A DNA stretch of 64,000 nucleotides from CAWIJK01 sp963836375 (GTDB lineage: Bacteria; Actinomycetota; Acidimicrobiia; Acidimicrobiales; RAAP-2): the NCBI GenBank assembly GCA_963836375.1, contig CAWIJK010000002.1:62001-126000 (forward strand), written 5' to 3'. The position numbers and the translations under genes were made by a program. The notes beneath the pieces are model-generated. The model searched no databases. It was given only the letters and a program-made list of their open reading frames with translations, and was not told the origin of the DNA. Positions 9,049-17,435 of this stretch are shown piece by piece; positions within the stretch are counted from its first letter, which is position 1, and the number at the start of each line of letters is the position of its first letter.

Positions 9049-9828
9049 ATGCTCCGGTCCTTCGCCGGTGGCCGGTTCTTCGGTCGGGCCTCGGGCTCGG
9101 CCCCGGCCCGGGTGCTCTGCCTGCACGGCTGGGGCCGCACGCACCGCGACTTCGACGCCGTGGTGGCCCCGGCCGGCGCCGGTCCCGGCGCGCCGGGCGG
9201 GGCCGAAGGACCGGGCGAGCTCGACGCCATCGCCCTCGACCTGCCCGGTTTCGGAGCCACGCCGCCGCCCCCCGAGGCCTGGGGGACGGCCGAGTACGCC
9301 GCGGCCGTGGCCGACGTGCTGGGCGAGATGGCCGAACCGGTGGTCGTCCTCGGCCACTCCTTCGGGGGGCTGGTCGCCCTCCGGCTGGCCGTGGCCCGGC
9401 CCCGGTCCGTGCGGGCCCTCGTGCTGACCGGCGCTCCGCTGCGCTGCGCCGACGACCCGTCGCCCCGCCCCGCCGCCCGCTTCCGGGCCGTCCGGGCCCT
9501 CAACCGGGCCGGCCTGCTGAGCGACGCCCGCCTCGACGAGGCCCGCCGGCGCTACGGTTCGGCCGACTACCGGGCGGCCGAGGGGGTGATGCGCGAGGTC
9601 CTGGTGCGGCGCCTGGCCGAGCGCTACGACGACGCCCTGGCCGCAGTGCGCTGCCCGGTCTCGTTGGTCTGGGGCGATGACGACACGGCGGCACCCTTGT
9701 CCTTGGCCCGGGCGGCGGCCGCCCGCCTGGCCGACGCCGAACTGACCGTCGAACCGGGGGCGGGCCACCTCACCCCCCTCACCGTGCCGGCCACCCTGCG
9801 GCGGGTCGTCGTCGAGCGCCTCCGATGA
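9049..9828 (+). CDS. Alpha/beta-fold hydrolase
   Basis: A 259-residue protein with the alpha/beta hydrolase pattern. It has the oxyanion-hole strand VLCLHGWGRTHRDFD, the nucleophile elbow GHSFGG (Ser near residue 104), an acid in VWGDDDTAAP and a terminal His in GAGHLTPLTVP. It most resembles the small esterase/MhpC-like group; the substrate is unknown. It starts on the base after the permease stop, and its TGA overlaps the next ATG (ATGA), so translation is coupled on both sides. No signal peptide. Confidence 0.88.
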   Translation: MLRSFAGGRFFGRASGSAPARVLCLHGWGRTHRDFDAVVAPAGAGPGAPGGAEGPGELDAIALDLPGFGATPPPPEAWGTAEYAAAVADVLGEMAEPVVVLGHSFGGLVALRLAVARPRSVRALVLTGAPLRCADDPSPRPAARFRAVRALNRAGLLSDARLDEARRRYGSADYRAAEGVMREVLVRRLAERYDDALAAVRCPVSLVWGDDDTAAPLSLARAAAARLADAELTVEPGAGHLTPLTVPATLRRVVVERLR

Positions 9829-11414
9829 GCGTCGGGGGCCTGGTGCCGGCCACCGTGCTGCACGCTGCAGGCGGCCCGACGGCCCTGGTGGGGACGGTGG
9901 CCTGCGCGGCCGCCCTGGTCCCGTCGGGGATCCGCTGGCTCCGGGTGGCCCAGCGCGAGCACTACCTGGCCGACGCCACCAGCCGCTTCGCCCTGCGGTG
10001 GTGGCGCTCGGGCCCGGTCAACCCGGTGCTGGCCCTGGCCGCCCTGGCCGCTCTGGTGCTGAGCGCCCGGTGGCCCCTGTGCGCGCTGGTTCCGGCGGCG
10101 GTGGGGTTGGTCGGCCCGGTCGGCCTCGGGCTGCGGGGGCGCAGCTCGCCTTTGGTGGCGACCCGCAGGCTCCGGGTCCTCGCCGGCGTCTGGGCGGTGC
10201 TCGAGGCGGCGGTGGTGGTGGCCGGGATCGCGCTCGGCGCCCCGGCCCTCCTGGCCGCCGCGGCCGTGGTGCTGAGCGCGCCGCTGGTCGACGCCGCCTG
10301 TGCGGTGACCGCCCCGTTCGAGCGGCGGGTCACCGGGCGCTTCGTGGCGACGGCGGCCGAACGGCTCCGCCGGGTGGCCCCCACCATCGTCGCCGTCACC
10401 GGTTCGTACGGCAAGACCTCGACCAAGAACCACATTGCCCATCTTGTGGAGGGCACCAAGGCGGTGGTGGCCACGCCGGCGTCGTTCAACAACCGCGCCG
10501 GGCTGGCCCGGGCGGTCAACGAGCAGCTGAGTGACGGGACCGAGGTCTTCGTGGCCGAGATGGGCACCTACAAGAAGGGGGAGATCGCCGAGTTGTGCCG
10601 GTGGTGTCCGCCGGAGCTGGCGGTGCTGACCGCCATCGGCCCGGTCCACCTCGAACGGTTCGGGTCAGAAGACGCCATCACCGAGGCCAAGTCCGAGATC
10701 GCCGCCGGCGCGGCGGTGGTGGTGCTCAACGTCGACGACCCCCACCTGAGGGCCCTGGCCGACCGGCTGGCCCGCGGGTCCGACGGGGCCCGAAAGACCG
10801 TGGTCCGCTGCTCGACGACCGACCACGCGGCCGACGTCGTGGTCGCCCCGGCCGACGGGGGGTTCAGGCTCGTCGTGGGGGGCGTCCCGGTCGGGACCCC
10901 CGTCGCCATCGGCTCGGGGGTTCGCCCGACGAACCTCGCCTGCGCGGTGGCCGTCGCCCTGCGCCTCGGGGTGCGGGCCGAGGTGGTCCGGGCCCGCCTG
11001 GACGACCTGCCGTCGGTGGCCAACCGGCTGACGAGCGGCACGGCGGCCTCGGGGGTGGTCGTCCTCGACGACACCTTCAACTCGAACCCGGCCGGCGCCG
11101 CGGCGGCGCTCAGGGCCCTGGCCGGCACCCCGGTGCCCGACGGCGGCCGGCGGGCCGTGGTCACCCCGGGCATGGTCGAGCTCGGGCCCCGCCAGGCGGC
11201 CGAGAACCGGGCCTTCGCCGCGGCGGCGGCCGAGGTGGCGACCGACCTGGTGGTCGTGGGCCGGACCAACCGCCGGGCCCTCACGGCCGGGGCTGGCGCC
11301 CTGCGTCCGACCGTCGTGGGCACCCGGGACGAGGCGGTGGCGTGGGTCCGGGGCCACCTCGGCCCCGGTGACGCCGTGCTGTACGAGAACGACCTCCCCG
11401 ACCACTACCCTTGA
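9825..11414 (+). CDS. Membrane-anchored Mur ligase, MurF-like
   Basis: A 529-residue protein in two parts. Residues 1-160 hold several hydrophobic helices (about 20-35, 66-80, 85-103, 118-137, 140-160). Residues 185-529 form a Mur ligase: P-loop GSYGKTSTK (193-201), FNNRAGLARAVNEQL, EMGTYKKGEI, AIGPVHLERFGS and the late VLDDTFNSNPAGAAAALRAL. The catalytic core matches MurF, which adds D-Ala-D-Ala to the UDP-MurNAc tripeptide. The usual MurF N-terminal substrate domain is replaced by the membrane region, so the acceptor may be lipid-linked or different. It ends in YENDLPDHYP. It overlaps the hydrolase gene by four bases and precedes the D-Ala-D-Ala ligase, which supplies the matching dipeptide. 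Confidence 0.85.
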   Translation: MSVGGLVPATVLHAAGGPTALVGTVACAAALVPSGIRWLRVAQREHYLADATSRFALRWWRSGPVNPVLALAALAALVLSARWPLCALVPAAVGLVGPVGLGLRGRSSPLVATRRLRVLAGVWAVLEAAVVVAGIALGAPALLAAAAVVLSAPLVDAACAVTAPFERRVTGRFVATAAERLRRVAPTIVAVTGSYGKTSTKNHIAHLVEGTKAVVATPASFNNRAGLARAVNEQLSDGTEVFVAEMGTYKKGEIAELCRWCPPELAVLTAIGPVHLERFGSEDAITEAKSEIAAGAAVVVLNVDDPHLRALADRLARGSDGARKTVVRCSTTDHAADVVVAPADGGFRLVVGGVPVGTPVAIGSGVRPTNLACAVAVALRLGVRAEVVRARLDDLPSVANRLTSGTAASGVVVLDDTFNSNPAGAAAALRALAGTPVPDGGRRAVVTPGMVELGPRQAAENRAFAAAAAEVATDLVVVGRTNRRALTAGAGALRPTVVGTRDEAVAWVRGHLGPGDAVLYENDLPDHYP

Positions 11415-11451
11415 CCCTTTGCCGAGGGCCGGGACGCCGTCTTGACCCGCC

Positions 11452-12600
11452 GTGAGCAAGGGAGCCGATCGCTTGTCCGAGGTCGCGGTCATCTTCGGGG
11501 GCCCGTCGCCCGAGCACGACGTGAGCATCCTCACCGGGCTCCAAGCCGCCCGCGAGCTGGCGTCGTCGGGCCCGGCCCCCCGGGCCCTCTACTGGGCCAA
11601 GTCGGGTGACTGGTTCGAGGTCGACCCGTCCCTCGAGGCGGGCGCCTTCGTCGACGGGCTGCCGCGCGGTGCCACCCCGCTCCGCCTGGTGCTCGGGGCC
11701 GAGGGGGGCTTCGTGGCCGACGGTGGCCGCTTCGCACGGACCCGCCCGCTCGACGTCGACGTGGCCGTGGTCTGCTGCCACGGCGGCCCCGGTGAGGACG
11801 GCACGCTGCAGGCGGCCCTCGACCTGGCCGGGCTCCGCTACACCGGCCCCACCGTCGCCGGGGCGGCGATCGGGATGGACAAGCTCGCCTTCGGGGCGGT
11901 GATGGAGGCGGCGGGGCTGGCCACGTTGCCCCGGGTCTCGCTCGACGGCGACACGGTCGGGGTCGACTTCGAGGGCCCCTACATCGTCAAGCCCCGCTTC
12001 GGCGGCTCGTCGATCGGCATCGAGGTGGTGGCCGACCTGGCCACGGCGAAGGCCCGGCTGTCGGCCAACCAGCACCTGCGGGCCGGTGCGGTGCTCGAGC
12101 CGTTCCGGGCCGGGGCCGTCGACCTCCAGATCGGGCTGCGGGCGTGGCCCTCGCTGTCGCTGTCGGCGGTCGAGCGGCCGCTGCGCACGCCGAGGGCCGG
12201 CGGGGCGGCCGGCGAGCCCGAGATCCTGGGGTACGCCGACAAGTACGTGGGCGGCGAGGGCATGGCCTCGGCCCCCCGCCAGCTGCCGGCGGCCATCGAC
12301 CCGGCGCTCGAGTCGGCGCTGCGCGCCGCGACGCAACGGGTGGCCGCCCTCGTCTCGCTGCGCGGGGTGGCCCGCCTCGACTTTCTGGCCGACGGCGACG
12401 AGCTGGTAGTCAACGAGATCAACACCATCCCGGGCTCGCTCGGCCGGTACCTGTGGATCGACCCGGCGGTCCCCTTCGCGACGCTGCTCGGTGACATGGT
12501 GGACGAGGCCCGGGCCCGGCCCACCCACGCCTACAGCGCGGCGGGGGCCGACGGCCTCGTCCTCAAGGGCGCCGCCTCGATCGCCGCCAAGCTGGCCTGA
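11452..12600 (+). CDS. ddl: D-alanine--D-alanine ligase (ATP-grasp)
   Basis: A 382-residue ATP-grasp ligase. The N-terminal Ddl motif is VIFGGPSPEHDVSILTG. GGPGEDGTLQAALDLAGLRYTGP carries the substrate Glu region; IVKPRFGGSSIG is the ATP-binding strand, and RLDFLADGDELVVNEINTIPG supplies the metal-binding Asp/Glu/Asn. It makes the D-Ala-D-Ala used by MurF. The start is GTG at 11452; a TTG seven codons later (11473) is an alternative closer to the conserved N-terminus. It follows the MurF-like gene by 37 bases in the same direction, a natural functional pair. Confidence 0.93.
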   Translation: MSKGADRLSEVAVIFGGPSPEHDVSILTGLQAARELASSGPAPRALYWAKSGDWFEVDPSLEAGAFVDGLPRGATPLRLVLGAEGGFVADGGRFARTRPLDVDVAVVCCHGGPGEDGTLQAALDLAGLRYTGPTVAGAAIGMDKLAFGAVMEAAGLATLPRVSLDGDTVGVDFEGPYIVKPRFGGSSIGIEVVADLATAKARLSANQHLRAGAVLEPFRAGAVDLQIGLRAWPSLSLSAVERPLRTPRAGGAAGEPEILGYADKYVGGEGMASAPRQLPAAIDPALESALRAATQRVAALVSLRGVARLDFLADGDELVVNEINTIPGSLGRYLWIDPAVPFATLLGDMVDEARARPTHAYSAAGADGLVLKGAASIAAKLA

Positions 12601-12613
12601 GCGCCGAGGCGGC

Positions 12614-15376
12614 TCAGTCCGCCGGTTCGAACCCGGCCAGGGCCGGCACCTCGCGGCGCAGCTCGGCGTACAGGCGCTCGGTCTGCTCTGACGGCAGGCT
12701 GCCCGGGTCGAGCTCGTCGACCCGACGCTGGCAGTCGACCCACTCGCGCCGGAGCCGGTCGGCGTCCCCGTCGGCCGCGGCGACCTGCATGGCCGCCCGG
12801 GTGAGGGCCTCGCTGTAGGGGTCGACCATCCGGGCCTGCTCGAGGGCCCAGCGGGCGAGCTCGAGCCGGTTACGGTCGGTGGCCAGCCGGGCCAGTTCGC
12901 AGGCCCCGTCGACCAGCGCGCCCGCCACCCTCCGCTCGTGGCCCTCCGCGCTCCACCAGGCGTAGCCACTGAGTGTCCCGTCGAGCGGTGGGCCCTCGAC
13001 GAGCTCGAGCGCGGCGCGGTAGAGCGCCGTGGCCTCGTCGGGGTCCTCCACCCTTCGGGCCGCGGCCACCAGGGCCACGGCCCGGGACGCGTCCGCCGTG
13101 ACCTGCTCGGAGATGCGGTAGTGGCCGGACTTGGAGCCGGTGGGCAGGAAGGGCTGGCCGAGGGCGTCGCGTCCGAGTGCCCGCCGGGCTGCCCCGGCGG
13201 TGTTGAAGAGGGTCTTGGCCGCCGCGTCGGCATCGGCCGAGCCGAGCACCCTGGTGCGCAGGCGCTCGCTGGTGACCGGGTCGGGCCGGTGGAGGGCCAA
13301 GTAGGCGACCAGCTCGGTCGCCCGGCGGGCCCGCTTGGGCTCGAGCGGGGACTCCAGACCGTCGATGCGGGCGATGGCGGTGAGCAGCCGGACCTCCACC
13401 GGTCCGGGCCCGAGGCCGGCTGTGGGCCCGGGCCCGGTCGCCGCCGAGGCCCCGGCGTCAGACGCCGGGGCCGGATCGCTGACGACCGTTCCGTCGTCCC
13501 CGGCGGCGACGCCCGCCGCGGTCGACCCAGCGGGGCCGGTGTCGTCCCCAGCGTCGTCGTCGGCGGCGTCGGGGTCGAACCACTCGTCGATCAGCTCGTC
13601 GACACCGGCCAGGCGGGTCGGGTCGAGCAGGTGGGGCCGGAGGAGGACGCCGATCGGGTGGAGCGAGGCCCCCCGAGCGTCGACGGCCACCGTGAGGTCG
13701 GTGGCCGGCAACGGACGTGTGGTGAGGATCCCGCAGCGGCGACGGGCCCGCTCGTCGAGGGTGGCGGGGTCACCCACGAACAGGACCCGCAAGCGCTCGT
13801 CGCCCGGTCCGGGCTGGCCGATCAGCTCGGCCTCGCGTTCGGCCAGGGCTCGATCGTCGGTGACGACGACCTGCTCGGCCCACGACCAACCGGCGGCCGC
13901 CCGTCGCATCGTCTCGACCAGCGCGTCGGCCTCGGCCCCGATGACCGGGAGGCAGGCGCCCGGTTCGATGGGGATGAGCCACGACCCGTCCTCGTTGTCA
14001 CCGGCCGGGACCAGGCAGGGCAGCCACGGCGGGTGACCCCGGGCCTCGGACAGCCCACGGCGGTCGACGCCGGCGGGCAGGAGCCAGGCCCGGCCGCCGG
14101 GGCCGAGCTCCCAGCCCGGCGGCGCCCAGTCCGCCGGGCCGACCAGTCGCACCTCCACGCCGTCGGGTCCGACCCGCACCAGCTCGACCGCCGGAGGGTC
14201 GCGGCCGGCCTCGGGCCCGTCGAGGGCGGCCCCGAGGTGGCGGTTGGCCAGCTCGAGCCACTCGAGCAGGGGCGCGCCGTCGAAGGGTCCGAGCAGGGCG
14301 GCCACGTCGACCGCTTCCTCGGGGGGGTCCGCCCGGGCACTCAGGGCCGGACCCGATCCGAGCCACCGGCCCCGCCGGGCCCGCCGGGCCAGCGCGGCGG
14401 CGACCAGGACCCCCACCCCGAGGGCGGCCAGCTCGGGGAGGGGCATCGGGCCCGGGCGGCGCGGGCGGGACGGCACCGGGTCCCGATGCCCGTTCGGGCC
14501 CCCGCCCGTCGGGGCGACCGGAGCGGGACTGCGGGCGTCGAGGGGCCCGCTGGCCGGGTCGTCGCCGACGACGTTCGTCGGAGACGGGCCGTCCAGGTCG
14601 GCCGACCGGGCGATGACCGGGGCCGGGGGGTCCGTCGGGGCGATCGAGACCGGAGCGGGGAGCTCGAGGACCCACCCGGGGTAGATGAGGCTCGGATCGA
14701 GGAAGCGCCGGCCGTCGTCCATGACCCGGCCCAGGTTGAGCGAGGCGATGGCCGACCAGTCCGAGCCGTCCCCGAGATAGCGCTCGGCGATGGTCCACAG
14801 CGACTCGCCCGGGCCGACGGTACAGGTGGACGCGGCCGGTGCCGGTGGGTCGGCCGCGGCCGCCGGGACCGCCGGGGCCGGGGCCGAGTCCGCCGGCGTC
14901 GGGGCGGGCGCCGAGTCCGCGGCCGCCGGGGCGATCGCACCGGGTTCGGACGGGGCCGCGATGACCGATCCGCCGGGAACCCGGGCGTCGGCCGGGGTGG
15001 TCCCCGGCGGCGCCGGGGCGCTGTGGGTGGCGGGCGGCCGGGCCTGGACGGCACCCGCGACCGTCCCCAGACTCAGGCCGACGGTGACCACCAGCACCGC
15101 GGCGGCGATGCGGGCGGCCAACCGCTCGGTGACCCGGGACCCGGCCCCGGCCACCGTGTCGCCGAGTCGGACCCGGACGGTGACCGAGCGCAGGAGTTGC
15201 CAGCAGCAGACCACCCACGAGACCCAGGCCACGATGGCCAGAAGGTCGAAGAGGCCGTGGGCGTCGAAGCGGCGGGGGACGGGCAGGCCCACCTGGGCCA
15301 GCACGACGGGGACGGCGACGAAGACGACGAGGGCCGCACTCGCCCCGGTGACCAGGTCGGCCAGCTTGCGTCGCAC
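12614..15376 (-). CDS. Membrane LysM protein with C-terminal winged-helix and BTAD domains
   Basis: A 920-residue protein. Hydrophobic segments lie near residues 10-30, 40-61, 88-108 and 312-331. A Pro/Ala-rich linker (110-185) leads to a LysM domain (about 185-240; SLWTIAERYLGDGSDW). The C-terminal part (about 650-920) has a SARP-type winged helix (ELVAYLALHRP, KTLFNTAGAARRALG) and a bacterial transcriptional activator domain (ALYRAALELVEG, ALTRAAMQVAAADGDADR). The GTG start at 15376 has AGGAGG about eight bases upstream. A LysM placed between membrane segments suggests cell-wall contact with a cytoplasmic effector domain. Whether the winged helix binds DNA is unknown. It follows two small genes on the same strand. 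Confidence 0.83.
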   Translation of the reverse strand: MRRKLADLVTGASAALVVFVAVPVVLAQVGLPVPRRFDAHGLFDLLAIVAWVSWVVCCWQLLRSVTVRVRLGDTVAGAGSRVTERLAARIAAAVLVVTVGLSLGTVAGAVQARPPATHSAPAPPGTTPADARVPGGSVIAAPSEPGAIAPAAADSAPAPTPADSAPAPAVPAAAADPPAPAASTCTVGPGESLWTIAERYLGDGSDWSAIASLNLGRVMDDGRRFLDPSLIYPGWVLELPAPVSIAPTDPPAPVIARSADLDGPSPTNVVGDDPASGPLDARSPAPVAPTGGGPNGHRDPVPSRPRRPGPMPLPELAALGVGVLVAAALARRARRGRWLGSGPALSARADPPEEAVDVAALLGPFDGAPLLEWLELANRHLGAALDGPEAGRDPPAVELVRVGPDGVEVRLVGPADWAPPGWELGPGGRAWLLPAGVDRRGLSEARGHPPWLPCLVPAGDNEDGSWLIPIEPGACLPVIGAEADALVETMRRAAAGWSWAEQVVVTDDRALAEREAELIGQPGPGDERLRVLFVGDPATLDERARRRCGILTTRPLPATDLTVAVDARGASLHPIGVLLRPHLLDPTRLAGVDELIDEWFDPDAADDDAGDDTGPAGSTAAGVAAGDDGTVVSDPAPASDAGASAATGPGPTAGLGPGPVEVRLLTAIARIDGLESPLEPKRARRATELVAYLALHRPDPVTSERLRTRVLGSADADAAAKTLFNTAGAARRALGRDALGQPFLPTGSKSGHYRISEQVTADASRAVALVAAARRVEDPDEATALYRAALELVEGPPLDGTLSGYAWWSAEGHERRVAGALVDGACELARLATDRNRLELARWALEQARMVDPYSEALTRAAMQVAAADGDADRLRREWVDCQRRVDELDPGSLPSEQTERLYAELRREVPALAGFEPAD

Positions 15377-15399
15377 GGTTGGCCCCTCCTCGGGTCGTC

Positions 15400-16167
15400 T
15401 CAGCTCGGGGGGTACTGCACGGTGAGGGTGTAGGACACCGGCGCCGACTGGGGGCTCGGCTCGGAGATCTCCACCGTGCACGGTCCGGCCGGTCCGCCGA
15501 CCGACACCGACACGCCGCTGGCCCCGTCCCGGTCGGCCTGGCCTCCCGGGCAGCTCACCGAGAGGTCGAGCGCCGGAGCACCCGAGAAGTCGGCGACCAC
15601 CGAGACCCCGCCACCCGAGTCGATCGGATACTGCGCCGACACGTTGTCGGGATACTCGAGGTTGCCCGGTTGGCTCTCGGTCTCCACCGCGGGCGGGGTG
15701 GTCGTCGTCGGCGCGGGAACCGCCGGTGCGGTCGTGGTCGTGGTCCCGGGCGGCGCCACGGTGGAGGGGACGCTGGCGGCCGTCGTCGAGGGAGGCGACG
15801 TCGTGGCGGTCGTCGAGCCCGGCGACGACACGGTGGCGATCGGCGGGGCCCGGCCCGAGCCCGGTTGGGTGGTCGGGATCACCGGCCCGGGGTCGGCGCC
15901 CCCGGTCGTGGGCCCGCTCGGGACCCGACCTCGCGTCGGGGCGCCCGGGGCGCGGGATTCGGGCTGCGCGGACCCGGTCGGTCCCCCCGGCGTCGCCACG
16001 GTGTGGCGCGCTGGCGCCGACAGGGCTGCCACCAGTGCCATCAGGGCCAGCGACACCGCCAGCACCCCCCACCAGTGAGGCCTGCCCAAAGCCCCGCGCT
16101 CGTGGCGCGTCGTTGGTGTGGTCCCCCCCAAGCCCACCACCTGGACACGATAGCCATCCTCAGGCAC
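15400..16167 (-). CDS. Thr/Pro-rich membrane-anchored protein of unknown function
   Basis: A 255-residue protein: about 30 cytoplasmic residues, one membrane helix (WGVLAVSLALMALVAALS, near 32-50), a long Thr/Pro/Ser/Gly linker (about 55-165, with runs such as TTTTTAPAVPAPTTTTPP), then a compact C-terminal domain of about 85 residues with two Cys and beta-strand character. The topology fits an extracytoplasmic domain on a stalk. The GTG start at 16167 overlaps the stop of the upstream HTH gene by eight bases, and 23 bases separate its stop from the LysM/BTAD start, so the three probably form one operon. No family is recognised. Confidence 0.72.
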   Translation of the reverse strand: MPEDGYRVQVVGLGGTTPTTRHERGALGRPHWWGVLAVSLALMALVAALSAPARHTVATPGGPTGSAQPESRAPGAPTRGRVPSGPTTGGADPGPVIPTTQPGSGRAPPIATVSSPGSTTATTSPPSTTAASVPSTVAPPGTTTTTAPAVPAPTTTTPPAVETESQPGNLEYPDNVSAQYPIDSGGGVSVVADFSGAPALDLSVSCPGGQADRDGASGVSVSVGGPAGPCTVEISEPSPQSAPVSYTLTVQYPPS

Positions 16168-16897
16168 ACAGTTCCTGGGCGGCCCGCCGTCGGCGGACGT
16201 CGAGGTGCCGACGGCTCCTCCCGGTCATCCGGGCCAGCTCGGTCGTGGTCAGGCCGAGCACGCAGTTGCCGTAGAGGACGGCGGCGTCGCCGGGGTCGAG
16301 CCCGCGGCCGGTCAGCAGGTCGATGGTCCGGGCCAGGTCCTCGAGGTCGGTGGTGCCGCTCGACCCCGCCGCCGGTCCGGTCTCGGGGTCGAGCCCGGTC
16401 GACTCGCGTTCACCGGTGCTCCGGTGCCGGGCGGCCTGGCGGCGAAGCCGGCAGCGGATGGCCGACAGCAGGTCCAAGACGGCGTAGCTGCGATCGTCGC
16501 CGGACCAGGCGATGATGACCTCCCAGGCGGTGGCCACCAGGTCGGCGAAGAACGCCCCGCCGTCGTCCCACTCGCCGCCCGCCCCCCACGAGAGCCGTCG
16601 GGCCACCGAAACCAGTCCGGGGAGGAGCGCCTGGAGGATCGCCCTCGGGACGAGCGGGTGCACCGACTGGGAGCGCAGCATGGCCCGGAGCACCCTGGCG
16701 GCCCGCTCCCGATCGCCGGCCGGCCCCGAGACCCGCAGGGCCTCGACCAGCTCCCCCAGGTCGGCGACCCCGAGGGCGGCCACCTCGGGCTCGGCCACGG
16801 CCAGGCGGGCCAGGGCGTGGCGCGAAGGCCCGGACCGGGCGGTGAAGACCCAGTCGGCGGTCATCTGGTCGATCGGTCGGAGAGCCACTCGTCGCAT
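16160..16897 (-). CDS. Sigma-factor-like helix-turn-helix protein
   Basis: A 245-residue protein. The C-terminal 30 residues (LGLTTTELARMTGRSRRHLD) form a region-4-like HTH, and the middle (FFADLVATAWEVIIAW, AIRCRLRRQAARHR) resembles the helical part of sigma-70 region 2. Clear -10 recognition residues are missing, so function as a true sigma factor is uncertain. The start at 16897 is chosen over a longer frame that runs into the divergent gene. It heads the three-gene series with the anchored protein and the LysM/BTAD protein, consistent with a regulatory role for that operon. Related actinobacterial proteins are annotated only as hypothetical. Confidence 0.62.
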   Translation of the reverse strand: MRRVALRPIDQMTADWVFTARSGPSRHALARLAVAEPEVAALGVADLGELVEALRVSGPAGDRERAARVLRAMLRSQSVHPLVPRAILQALLPGLVSVARRLSWGAGGEWDDGGAFFADLVATAWEVIIAWSGDDRSYAVLDLLSAIRCRLRRQAARHRSTGERESTGLDPETGPAAGSSGTTDLEDLARTIDLLTGRGLDPGDAAVLYGNCVLGLTTTELARMTGRSRRHLDVRRRRAAQELCA

Positions 16898-17015
16898 GCG
16901 GCGATCCTGGACCGGTGCGCTCCCCCCGTCCCTCCCTCTCGGGCCCGCGGCGGGGCCGACGCCGGGGGTGCGGGCCCGGGGGTTGGGGCGGGAGGCACCC
17001 ACTACAGTGCCCCCG

Positions 17016-17408
17016 GTGGACATAGAGGAGTTCTACGACGAGGACGAACGCCGCCGTGGCTCGGCCGAGCTGGAGCTGGGGCGCGAGTGGCGGGACCGCT
17101 ACGGGGTCCGCTACGAGCTGAACTGGGTCGAGGACACCGGCGAGCTGTACGTGATGCGCGAGCCCGTGCCCCACGAGTGGGCCGACCCCTTCGGCGGCAT
17201 CCACGTGAAGAAGGACGACGAGACGGCCATGGAGGCGATGACCGTGGCCGTCGTGGCCACGGTGGCCGACCGGGCGACCCTCGAGGCGGCCGTCGCCGGC
17301 TGGGAGGACGCCATGGGGCGCTCCGACAGCGTCGAGTGGCTGGTCGAGCGCCTGCGGGGGGCCGGGTTCCTGGGGCCGGCCGACCCGAGCTCGCCGATCG
17401 TCACCTGA
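17016..17408 (+). CDS. Conserved small acidic protein of unknown function
   Basis: A 130-residue acidic protein beginning VDIEEFYDEDERRRGS from a GTG start. It lacks signal peptide, membrane helix or known motif. The regular codon bias and clean boundaries (start 118 bases from a divergent gene, stop just before a convergent one) support it as real. The middle contains a short Trp/Tyr-rich stretch (RYELNWVEDTGELYVMRE), and the C-terminus is a probable helix pair. I do not recognise a family. Confidence 0.6.
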   Translation: MDIEEFYDEDERRRGSAELELGREWRDRYGVRYELNWVEDTGELYVMREPVPHEWADPFGGIHVKKDDETAMEAMTVAVVATVADRATLEAAVAGWEDAMGRSDSVEWLVERLRGAGFLGPADPSSPIVT

Positions 17409-17435
17409 GCACCCGCCGGCCCGGGCGTCGGCCGC

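Noticed and set aside
12938..16515. 831- and 378-residue plus-strand frames opposite the LysM/BTAD unit
   Set aside because: Compositional shadows; the minus-strand proteins have recognisable domains and ribosome-binding sites.
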